The notes under the pieces are model-generated. The model saw nothing but the letters and a program-made list of their open reading frames with translations, ran no database searches and was not told where the DNA came from. Below are positions 6,392-13,076 of a stretch of DNA of 13,076 bases, one piece after another. Made by a program: the position numbers and the translations under genes. This stretch comes from JBAVOR01 sp049692255. Its GTDB lineage: Bacteria; Babelota; Babeliae; Babelales; JACPOV01. How positions within the stretch are numbered: the first letter of the stretch is position 1; each line of letters begins with the position of its first letter. The stretch lies in the NCBI GenBank assembly GCA_049692255.1, contig JBAVOR010000014.1, positions 1 through 13,076 on the forward strand, read 5' to 3'.

Positions 6392-6877
6392 TCATTCTTC
6401 ATAATCAACATGCCATTCTGCCAAGTCGATCGGTTGAGACTCTTTTGTTTCTGATTGATCTTTTTGCTTTTGCACAGTTTTTGATGATTGCTTTTCGCGT
6501 AGAGCTGATGAATCTTCTTTTAAAGAACGGAGGCGCTGGGCGCTTGAGCGTGCACTATTTTTATACAGCTCTTCTTGCTTGCCCAATTCATCCTGCGTCG
6601 CCGCAAATGCACTATTAATTTCTTTTTGCAACTTTTTAATCTGCTTTTGCAAGCGCATGACCATTTCAACCCCTGCAAGGTTAATACCGAGCTCATGGGT
6701 TAAATAGATTACCTGCTCTAGTTTATCAACATCTTCTTCAGAAAACAATCGAGTGTTACCGTCTGAACGTTTTGGGGTAATAAGTCCCTCCTTTTCGTAC
6801 AAGCGAATGGTTTGTTGATGTACTGAAAACATCTTTGCCACTGCTGATATAGAAAAATACCCTTTTTTTCGTTTCAT
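6392..6877 (-). CDS. hspR: MerR-family transcriptional regulator, HspR-like
   Basis: A 161-residue protein with an N-terminal winged-helix MerR domain. The helix-turn-helix spans about residues 8-32 (ISAVAKMFSVHQQTIRLYEK), followed by the wing (KRSDGNTRLFSEEDVDKL) and the sequence LGINLAGVEMVMRL (63-76). HxxTIRxYExEGL and the NLAGVE element are the signature of HspR, the repressor of heat-shock genes such as dnaK and clpB in other bacteria. A coiled coil (about 75-100) would serve dimerisation. The remaining 60 residues are a charged Lys/Glu/Ser-rich tail. No cysteine metal-sensor motif is present. ATG 6877 follows GGAG at good spacing. The gene lies 92 bases after ychF and leads two unknown genes; no chaperone gene is in this window. 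Confidence 0.88.
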   Translation of the reverse strand: MKRKKGYFSISAVAKMFSVHQQTIRLYEKEGLITPKRSDGNTRLFSEEDVDKLEQVIYLTHELGINLAGVEMVMRLQKQIKKLQKEINSAFAATQDELGKQEELYKNSARSSAQRLRSLKEDSSALREKQSSKTVQKQKDQSETKESQPIDLAEWHVDYEE

Positions 6878-6918
6878 ACCATACTCCAGAAACCTTGTGT
6901 CTTGTTATCCGTTCTTAC

Positions 6919-6946
6919 CCTATACCGGGTGCCAGCGAGAACGCAA
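6919..6946 (-). promoter_or_regulatory. Possible promoter of the hspR-like cluster
   Basis: On the minus strand TTGCGT (6941-6946) and TATAGG (6919-6924) lie 16 bases apart, 42 bases before the hspR-like start codon, in the 92-base gap after ychF. Both hexamers are imperfect. Readthrough from ychF is the alternative, since no terminator is seen in the gap. Confidence 0.25.
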
Positions 6947-6969
6947 TATAGTTGCATATCTGTTATCAA

Positions 6970-8082
6970 TTATACATTGAACTTAACCAAGACAATATCC
7001 CCATCATGCACTAGATAGTGCTGCCCTTCGGTGCGCAGCTTTCCCGCTTCTTTAACTGCGGCTATCGTTTTTAATGCAAATAAATCTTGGCAGTTAAATA
7101 GTTCGGCACAAATAAATCCCCGTTCCAGATCGGAATGTATCTCTCCGCTGGCTGCACGTACTGTTATACCTTTTTTAATAGGCCATGCATGGATCTCTTG
7201 GGGGCCGCAGGTAAAGAAGGTGATAAGGCCGAGCTCGTGATATGTTTTTTCGATAATACCGCTCAAGCCCCGTTGGGTCATGCCAAACAATGCCATTGCT
7301 TCGGTTGCATCCGCATCGGTCAGTTGGCTCAGTTCTGATTCGAGCTTAGCGCATACGCCAATTACCCGTTCTGCGCCAAAGCGATTCACCAGTGTTTGGT
7401 AATGGGGATTCTGTTCATATCGTTTGTCTTCGAGCTCGTTTTCAGCAATATTGGCAATAATAAGGAAATTTTTGGTACTTAACAACGCTGCCGTTTCAAC
7501 AGGCGCTTGCGCATACAGGGCCCGCACTGCTTGTGCATCAAGGGCATCAAGCGCCACACGCAATGCTTCTAATAACTCTTTTTCTTGTGATAGTGCTTTA
7601 AATTCTGCCGGTTTATTTTTAGCGCTTTTAAGCAGATGATCTACTTTTTCTATGCGCTTAGCAACCGATTCTAAATCTTTGAGCATCAGTTCTGCCACAA
7701 TAATTTCATAATCGGCGATTGGATCAATGGTAGTGCCTGACATAACAATATTGGGATCTTCAAAACAGCGTACCACATGTAAAATGAGATCAACTTCTCT
7801 GATGTGGCTCAAAAACTGGTTTCCGAGCCCTTCCCCTGAAGCGGCCCCTTTTACTAAGCCGGCAATGTCAACAAAGCTGACCGTTGCGGGAATAATTTTT
7901 TTACTATTATATATTTTTAACAACCGTTCTAACCGTTCGTCAGGGACTTCGGTAATGGCGACATGGGGGTCGATAGTACAAAAAGGATAATTTTCTGCTG
8001 CCACCGATGATTTGGTCAGTGCATTAAATAAGGTTGATTTACCGACGTTTGGTAGCCCGACGAGGCCAGCTTTGATACTCAT
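6970..8082 (-). CDS. ychF: YchF/OLA1 family translation-associated ATPase
   Basis: A 370-residue Obg-family P-loop NTPase, close to the family's usual length of about 363. From the chosen start, Walker A is GLPNVGKST (9-17), the G3 motif is DIAGLVKGA (72-80) and the base-recognition motif is NIAE (211-214) instead of NKxD. That change is the hallmark of YchF and explains its preference for ATP over GTP. A central coiled-coil insertion (about 130-200) and a C-terminal TGS domain (ITFFTCGPQEIHAWPI onward) complete the family order. YchF binds ribosomes and affects translation and stress responses. An in-frame ATG exists 75 bases upstream, but 8082 gives the conserved MSIKAGLVG opening. AAGGA is rather far (about 12 bases) from it. 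It is divergent from the small membrane gene. Confidence 0.95.
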   Translation of the reverse strand: MSIKAGLVGLPNVGKSTLFNALTKSSVAAENYPFCTIDPHVAITEVPDERLERLLKIYNSKKIIPATVSFVDIAGLVKGAASGEGLGNQFLSHIREVDLILHVVRCFEDPNIVMSGTTIDPIADYEIIVAELMLKDLESVAKRIEKVDHLLKSAKNKPAEFKALSQEKELLEALRVALDALDAQAVRALYAQAPVETAALLSTKNFLIIANIAENELEDKRYEQNPHYQTLVNRFGAERVIGVCAKLESELSQLTDADATEAMALFGMTQRGLSGIIEKTYHELGLITFFTCGPQEIHAWPIKKGITVRAASGEIHSDLERGFICAELFNCQDLFALKTIAAVKEAGKLRTEGQHYLVHDGDIVLVKFNV

Positions 8083-8201
8083 GATACTTAAAAATCCTTT
8101 ATTCCAATCAAAAAAACTATTTTTTTTCAGTATAACAGAAACTGCGTTCTTATGCATAAAAGAGCTTTTTTTACCTTTTGTTAAAAAAAATATGCAGACA
8201 T

Positions 8202-8231
8202 TTGATTTTTTTCATAATGCCATGATACAGT
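8202..8231 (+). promoter_or_regulatory. Possible promoter of the small membrane protein gene
   Basis: TTGATT (8202-8207) and TACAGT (8226-8231) are 18 bases apart and 43 bases before ATG 8275. Both are partial consensus matches in an AT-rich divergent region, so support is modest. Confidence 0.3.
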
Positions 8232-8274
8232 AGGGACAAGTAGTTTTTTTACCCTTCCAAAAAAGGAGGATCGT

Positions 8275-8505
8275 ATGCATTACGATTTCATGAGATTAGT
8301 ACACCATGTTGCTTGTTTCTTAACTGCAATCTGTGCATTGCACGTTGGCTTACATGCATTGGGGTATGATGTCTTTTCGCGCATTCCGTTCCTTGCATCC
8401 AATGAACTGTATATCAGCTACGTTTTCGGCGTTGCTGGATTAATCAGTTTGATATGCATGGTGATCCACAGCACATGTGGGTGCCACTGCAATAAGCCTT
8501 CTTAA
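8275..8505 (+). CDS. Small DUF378-like membrane protein
   Basis: A 76-residue protein with two membrane segments, about residues 8-28 (HHVACFLTAICALHVGLHAL) and 47-66 (ISYVFGVAGLISLICMVIHS), separated by a short polar loop. The pattern HVGLHALGYDVF...ISYVFGVAGLISL resembles the DUF378/YuzA family (GGLNWGLVGLFGFDLV...YilvGlaGLy), although the usual Asn-Trp pair is replaced. The C-terminus carries a cysteine/histidine cluster (CGCHC) that could bind a metal; this is not something I can assign to the family. The start is firm: a near-perfect AAGGAGGA (8263-8270) lies just upstream. It is monocistronic, with its own strong terminator at 8530-8570. Function is unknown. Confidence 0.82.
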   Translation: MHYDFMRLVHHVACFLTAICALHVGLHALGYDVFSRIPFLASNELYISYVFGVAGLISLICMVIHSTCGCHCNKPS

Positions 8506-8529
8506 AGAGCTATTGCATACAGCAATTAG

Positions 8530-8570
8530 AGCAGAGGGTGAGTGTTAAGGCTCACTTTCTGCTTTTTTTT
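8530..8570 (+). terminator. Strong intrinsic terminator
   Basis: The arms AGCAGAGGGTGAG (8530-8542) and CTCACTTTCTGCT (8551-8563) form 13 pairs, two of them G-T, around an eight-base loop, followed by an uninterrupted run of eight Ts (8563-8570). It ends the small membrane protein gene. Confidence 0.92.
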
Positions 8571-8636
8571 GTGGTACACTGCAACCATACAGTACATTAA
8601 GAATCATTCACCATAAGCGCGCGAAAATATATCATT

Positions 8637-9551
8637 ATGCATAATCCCTGGTGGCGAACTGCCCTTATTTTTATTGCCTACGCACTGTGCGCGAGTAGTT
8701 TTTCATTAGCAAAGGTGGCGCTCGATTACAGTACCCCGCTATTTTTGGTGGGGTTCCGTATGTTGGTTGCCGGTCTACTGCTATACCTGGTGTGTCTTGC
8801 TTCTGGGTTAACGCAGCCAATTAAACGAAAAGACATGCCTGCGTTTGGGGCAATCGTGCTGTTCCATATATATGGCACCTACGTGCTCGATCTGCTTTCG
8901 CTCCAATATCTCGACGCGGCAATTTCTGCATTTTTGTTCAATTTATCTCCTTTTATTACCGCATTGCTTGCTTATGTAGTATTGCGCGAACGCATTACCC
9001 GCAAAAAATGGCTCGGCCTGTGCGTTGGGTTTAGCGGCATAGCATTAGCATTATTAGGTACCCCTCTGAATGCAGCAATTGGGTCAGGCAAATGGTGGCC
9101 AGAACTTCTGTTGCTGGGTGCTATTGTATCTTCTTGCATTGGCTGGGTGTTCGTCAAAAAGTTAATGATTCACGACTATTCATTTATGTACATCAATAGC
9201 CTGGGTATGCTTGGCGGTGGATTTCTGGCATTACTCACCTCAGCATATACAGAAAACTGGTACGGTGCAGTGCCGGTAGTTGAGTGGTGGCCATTCCTTG
9301 CGCTAACCGCAGCGCTGATTGTTGTGTGCAACTGCCTCTTTTATAATATGTATGGGTATCTGTTACGTTACTATTCTACTACGTTCTTATCTTTTGCAGG
9401 GTTTACCTGTCCCTTGTTCGTAGTGCTGTTTCAATTTATCTTTTTCGGCCAGTGGCCTGATGTTCTCTTTTGGTACTCCTTTGCTATCGTCTCTTTAGGG
9501 CTTTATATCTTTTATATTGATGAGTTGCGCTTTGCGGCGACAAGGGTATAA
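8637..9551 (+). CDS. EamA/DMT-family transporter
   Basis: A 304-residue integral inner-membrane protein with about ten hydrophobic helices arranged as two EamA repeats (about residues 8-140 and 155-296). Family marks include FLVGFRMLVAGLLLYL in helix 2, LQYLDAAISAFLFNLSPFIT in helices 3-4, LRERITRKKWLGLCVGFSGI at the helix 4-5 junction and the repeat-2 counterpart FLSFAGFTCPLFVVLF. Drug/metabolite transporters of this type export or import small metabolites. In intracellular bacteria some take up host nucleotides or S-adenosylmethionine, but nothing here fixes the substrate. The ribosome site before ATG 8637 is poor. A partial promoter match (TTGTGG 8569-8574, TACATT 8593-8598) lies just after the preceding terminator. 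The next gene starts 79 bases downstream with no terminator between. Confidence 0.9.
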   Translation: MHNPWWRTALIFIAYALCASSFSLAKVALDYSTPLFLVGFRMLVAGLLLYLVCLASGLTQPIKRKDMPAFGAIVLFHIYGTYVLDLLSLQYLDAAISAFLFNLSPFITALLAYVVLRERITRKKWLGLCVGFSGIALALLGTPLNAAIGSGKWWPELLLLGAIVSSCIGWVFVKKLMIHDYSFMYINSLGMLGGGFLALLTSAYTENWYGAVPVVEWWPFLALTAALIVVCNCLFYNMYGYLLRYYSTTFLSFAGFTCPLFVVLFQFIFFGQWPDVLFWYSFAIVSLGLYIFYIDELRFAATRV

Positions 9552-9630
9552 ACAGTTCTGATCTATCCAAATTCTTGCTTTGTCTCTTCTCTCTTTTTTA
9601 CGCTGATGCAAAAGCATAAGGGAGAATCAT

Positions 9631-12600
9631 ATGAAAAAAATAAGTGTTATGTTGATGTTGCTGTTTGTACCGATGGTAACACCGTTAACAGTACAAGGTA
9701 TGGAATGGGTTACGGGGTTATTTGGTGGCAGGAAAACTTCATCAACGTCAGTAACATCTGGAACGGGTCAGGGGGAAGGTGGTAAAGTTGAAAGCCGCAC
9801 TGTGTCGGAAACGTCAATGAAATCAGAGGAGCCATCTGAAGAAAACGCAAAAAAGCAAAAAATAGATAAATTAGCAGAAAAAAAAGCAACATATGAAAAA
9901 GCAAAAATTAGACTAGAAAATGAATTAAAAAGTTTACCTAAAGAAATAGATAGTACGCCTCCAAGTAAAAAGCCAGCTTTAGATGCTAAGATTAAATTAA
10001 AAAGAGAACAACTTGAGAATTTGGATAAGGAGTTGATTTATACTAACAGCGAATTAAGTAAACTTTTTCAGCCCAGTCAAGTGTCTAAGCCGGTAGTATC
10101 AGTTGCAGACCTGTTAAACGGCCTGAGTGATACGGAAAAAAATAAAAAAGTAACAGCAACCGTTTTTAATCAAGCGTATGAACGTGCTCTTCAAGAAGAA
10201 AATTTAGATACTCAATTAGAAGAGCTCAATCAAATTGTAGAGAAAAATAAAACATTAGCTAACAACAGCTTGAAAACTCACAAAGTATTTAAACAAATTC
10301 AGACTCGTATAACTGAGCTTCGAGATGCCAAGAAAAAGATTGATATGCCCAATGCATGGTCTGCGACTATTCATGGAAAACCGTTGAGTGATCAATTATC
10401 AATAATTAAAGGAGAATTAGAACAAGGTGGAGTTTTGAACAATCGCGATGTGGATAAATTAAAAGCTGTAGCTGAAGCAATGCAATATTATCTGGAAGAT
10501 TATGGCGAAGGGCTAAGGGGCACTGATATATACAACACGTACAGTAAATATATTGATAACGTAAAAAGAAGGTTGTATGCACTTGATCCCACCGCTGAGA
10601 TTAATTCTCCTCAGCAAATTCGCGATGCAATCAGCTATCAGAAAGAAATTAAAACATACACAGGAGCGTATGATGCTGCGGAACAGATATTTACGCGAAC
10701 TATTAACACATCAGAGGGTTTGTCAAATGCAAAGATAGACAAAACCTATGAAACATTAATCAGGCAGCTAACGACCATTACAAACAGCCTTGAAGGAATG
10801 GATATTAAAAAAGATCCCATTACGAATGAAACAACTGATGCATTGCTAGAAAAAGTAAAGAATCGTTTACAAGAGATCAAAGCATTTAAAGAAAAATATG
10901 ATGCGAATAAAAAAGCAGCAAAAGGACTACCAATAGCTGTTACGGAGTTTGATATGCATAATGAACTGTATAAGCTGCCGATAAGCGATCAATTAAGCAA
11001 AATTAAGTCTGTTGTTGAAAGCGGGCCATATAATGGAAATCTGGATCAACTTCCTCAAGATGTATTAGAAGATATGATTGATACCATGAATTATTATGCG
11101 AAGAATTATAATAAAGGCCTTGATCCAGAGAAGTCTCCATTTAAGGAATATGATGAATATAAGCTGAAGCTCGAAGAAATGCTTAAGAAAAGATTCGGCG
11201 AAAGCATTAAGGGGCAATTGATAGGAAAGACATTAAATGATCAAATCGGAATAATTAGAAATTTTATTGATGATAAATCTCCTGGCAATGTTGGTTTAGT
11301 ACCAGAATCAGTTCTTCAAGATGTAATTGCCAATATGAGAGATTACGTGAGGCGAGAAGGGAAAAATTTTGATCCGGCCATATCGCCGTTTAAGGAATAC
11401 GATGCGTACTTACGAGAACTTGAGAATGATTTTGTTAGGAGATTTAAAAAATCGCCTGAAGAAGAACGATCGTATATCAATGATTTATTGAATGACCCAA
11501 ATAGCTGGCTAGGACAAACAATTACGCAAGCTCGTGGTGCTTTAACAGGATTTGTTATTACCACTGGTGAAAAAGTGAGTGATATTGCTCAGAGCATGAA
11601 TAGTTATGCGGAAACAGTGAAGCAGCAAGCGGAGCAGATGCAGAATGTGCCGTATATGGTGCAAGATATTTACGCTACTGTCGATTCGCTTATTCCACTC
11701 ATTGACACCGCTAAAGCAGCGGTAAAAATAATACCCGGTGAAAGTGCTTCCGCATTATATGCGTCTCTTGATGGATTGGGAAAAAAACTTGAGAAATTGA
11801 AAGGAGGCCAAGAAGCATTAAAGGGGTTAGCACAATGGGCTGCAGAAGCAGGATCTTATTTAAAAACAGCTTCGGAACAGGTGGCAACATATTCTCAAAC
11901 TGTTATAGATAAAACACCTGATATTGTGAATGAAATAATTCATGCATTGCATGAAATACCGATAGAGCATGCATCACCTGAACAAGAGAGAGAACTGCTT
12001 AACGTAAAAGATACCATAGAAGAAATTCGCACTAGAATAATAGAGAATGAATATACCGGTCGATTTGCTGGAATCGCAAAGCCAATAATAGCATTGCGCG
12101 ATTCAATTATTAAAAAATACAGAGCTTATCTCGTGAAAGATGGACTACGTAGTATAGAAAGCGCACAGAAAAAATATGATTCAGCCAGAAAAGAACTTAC
12201 CGCAAGTCTAGGATTGACTTCTGGGGAACTGGTGCAATTGAATGCCGGAACTTTTGATTTGAATAAAAAATTACTTGCTATTCGAGATGCAAATGATGCT
12301 GATGGTGTAAAGCAGAAAAAGATTGTGGAACAAGCATTGAAAAATTATAAGAATGCGGTATATAGACTCGCCAGTGCATACCAAAAATATCAGATTAATG
12401 CTGTAGCGTTGGAGTCAAGCTATGCATTTTTGATGCATGCATGGGATGCTGCAGTTGAAAAAAATATATCTCATGATGAAGCTTCTCCATTGGCAAATCA
12501 ATTACGTGAGATATTAGAAAAGCGTGCCAATAGAGAAAAATATTTAAAGGAGCTAGAAGCGGCGTTTGAAGCAGTTTTTGTGGATGCGCGTAATGCTCTG

Positions 12601-12795
12601 GCGCAGATTCATATGGCTCCTTATCCGGGCTTGACGAGTATTTTTAATGATATTGGGCATATGAGTGAGCGATTGGCTGTTACTATGAAACAAGCTACCA
12701 CAGAAAGCATGAATATGCTTATGCAAGACATTAAGGCAATTGATGATGTTGTAGCAATGGCTGAGAAATATAAAGAGCCAAATAAAAAAGAATAA
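9631..12795 (+). CDS. Large secreted coiled-coil protein with triplicated module
   Basis: A 1054-residue product. The signal peptide (KKISVMLMLLFVPMV) has likely cleavage near VQG, residues 21-23. It is followed by a Ser/Thr/Gly-rich linker (about 33-70), a Lys/Glu coiled coil (about 70-150), and then three copies of a module of about 70 residues at 248-315, 447-522 and 531-605. Each module shows a pattern like G.PLSDQL..IK, then a helix ending M.YY...Y..GL or similar, then (SPF)KEYD.Y...LE..L.RF. The final 430 residues are amphipathic helices, and the last 20 are lysine-rich. There is no membrane segment after the signal peptide. I do not recognise the protein. Extracytoplasmic structural, adhesive or effector roles are all open. 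ATG 9631 follows AAGGGAGA (9618-9625), so the start is well supported. Confidence 0.9.
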   Translation: MKKISVMLMLLFVPMVTPLTVQGMEWVTGLFGGRKTSSTSVTSGTGQGEGGKVESRTVSETSMKSEEPSEENAKKQKIDKLAEKKATYEKAKIRLENELKSLPKEIDSTPPSKKPALDAKIKLKREQLENLDKELIYTNSELSKLFQPSQVSKPVVSVADLLNGLSDTEKNKKVTATVFNQAYERALQEENLDTQLEELNQIVEKNKTLANNSLKTHKVFKQIQTRITELRDAKKKIDMPNAWSATIHGKPLSDQLSIIKGELEQGGVLNNRDVDKLKAVAEAMQYYLEDYGEGLRGTDIYNTYSKYIDNVKRRLYALDPTAEINSPQQIRDAISYQKEIKTYTGAYDAAEQIFTRTINTSEGLSNAKIDKTYETLIRQLTTITNSLEGMDIKKDPITNETTDALLEKVKNRLQEIKAFKEKYDANKKAAKGLPIAVTEFDMHNELYKLPISDQLSKIKSVVESGPYNGNLDQLPQDVLEDMIDTMNYYAKNYNKGLDPEKSPFKEYDEYKLKLEEMLKKRFGESIKGQLIGKTLNDQIGIIRNFIDDKSPGNVGLVPESVLQDVIANMRDYVRREGKNFDPAISPFKEYDAYLRELENDFVRRFKKSPEEERSYINDLLNDPNSWLGQTITQARGALTGFVITTGEKVSDIAQSMNSYAETVKQQAEQMQNVPYMVQDIYATVDSLIPLIDTAKAAVKIIPGESASALYASLDGLGKKLEKLKGGQEALKGLAQWAAEAGSYLKTASEQVATYSQTVIDKTPDIVNEIIHALHEIPIEHASPEQERELLNVKDTIEEIRTRIIENEYTGRFAGIAKPIIALRDSIIKKYRAYLVKDGLRSIESAQKKYDSARKELTASLGLTSGELVQLNAGTFDLNKKLLAIRDANDADGVKQKKIVEQALKNYKNAVYRLASAYQKYQINAVALESSYAFLMHAWDAAVEKNISHDEASPLANQLREILEKRANREKYLKELEAAFEAVFVDARNALAQIHMAPYPGLTSIFNDIGHMSERLAVTMKQATTESMNMLMQDIKAIDDVVAMAEKYKEPNKKE

Positions 12796-12815
12796 TTTTA
12801 TTTCAAAACAAGAAT

Positions 12816-12850
12816 GCCCCGGCGTGCTGTTACGCATACCGGGGCGCTTT
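12816..12850. terminator. Probable bidirectional terminator between convergent genes
   Basis: GCCCCGG (12816-12822) pairs with CCGGGGC (12839-12845) around a 16-base loop in which GCGT and ACGC could extend pairing. On the plus strand it is followed by GCTTTTAATT; on the minus strand by ATTCTTGTTTTG. Neither T-run is perfect, but the GC-rich stem between two facing stop codons fits a shared terminator. Confidence 0.78.
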
Positions 12851-12881
12851 TAATTGCTACTTAAAATAAGCAGTAAGCTGC

Positions 12882-13076
12882 TTATCTCATGCCGCCAAAA
12901 CGGCTGCCACCGCCAGTGTGTCCACCGCGGCTACCACCGAAAGGACGACGTGCTCCTGGATGACCGTCACGGGAACGGAAATCTGGACGTGGTCCGCTGT
13001 GAGTCGGAGCGCCACCTTCTGAACGCGCTTGAGTAACTTTCATGCGACGTCCTTCAAGATCTTTGCCGTCTAATTC
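12882..13076 (-). CDS. RRM-type RNA-binding protein, C-terminal part (partial)
   Basis: On the minus strand the last 64 codons of a gene are visible, ending with TAA at 12882-12884; the start lies beyond the window. The first residues, ELDGKDLEGRRMKVTQARSE, are the classic end of an RNA-recognition motif (the NG..l.GR.l.V..A strand). The remainder is a Gly/Arg-rich tail (RRPFGGSRGGHTGGGSRFGG), as in the small bacterial RRM proteins of the cyanobacterial Rbp type. Such proteins bind single-stranded RNA and are often linked to cold or stress response. The RNP1 and RNP2 motifs are out of view. The codons here use more C/G at third positions than the neighbouring coiled-coil gene, which may indicate high expression. 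Confidence 0.9.
   Translation of the reverse strand, partial: ELDGKDLEGRRMKVTQARSEGGAPTHSGPRPDFRSRDGHPGARRPFGGSRGGHTGGGSRFGGMR

Noticed and set aside
6919..6930. Short palindrome ACCC...GGGT between ychF and the hspR-like gene as a terminator
   Set aside because: Only four pairs and no T-run on either strand.
8083..8157. Upstream in-frame ATG for ychF
   Set aside because: The extra 25 residues are not part of the family, and the conserved opening begins at 8082.
12854..13036. 60-codon plus-strand frame at the window end
   Set aside because: It is the complement of the RRM protein's Gly/Arg-rich tail and has no features of its own.

Overview
The window most resembles the genome of a host-associated Gram-negative-type bacterium with a moderately AT-rich genome. 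Several predicted products carry Sec-type signal peptides but match no family I recognise. They include two tandem beta-propeller-like proteins and a very large secreted coiled-coil protein, set among housekeeping genes (ychF, maf, a MerR/HspR regulator, a NUDIX hydrolase, an EamA transporter). This mix would fit an intracellular lineage such as candidate phylum Dependentiae (TM6), but that placement is inference from protein character, with no marker gene to prove it.

Layout. 1-1365: the 3' part of a secreted-type hypothetical gene, then a degraded tract with a truncated signal-peptide gene, nested inverted repeats and a frameshifted remnant of an AAA/DUF4143 ATPase. 1339-1770 (-): NUDIX hydrolase. 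2015-5289 (+): a three-gene unit of two paralogous secreted propeller-like proteins and a Maf nucleotide pyrophosphatase, the last two joined by an ATGA overlap. 5210-8082 (-): ychF, then an hspR-like regulator and two uncharacterised genes closely spaced behind it; the last one runs 80 bases antisense into maf. 8275-8570 (+): a small DUF378-like membrane protein with a textbook terminator. 8637-9551 (+): EamA transporter. 9631-12795 (+): a 1054-residue secreted helical protein with a three-copy internal module. A probable bidirectional terminator separates it from the convergent 3' end of an RRM-type RNA-binding protein gene at the window edge.

How the genes relate. Two clusters deserve attention. 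The 2015-4681 pair shares an N-terminal segment that fits the eukaryotic BC-box pattern followed by an LP motif, ahead of WD-type repeats, which suggests but does not prove a host-directed role. The hspR-like gene is not next to dnaK/grpE/dnaJ in this window; it heads a cluster containing a predicted secreted protein. No tRNA, rRNA, CRISPR array or intact mobile element was seen.
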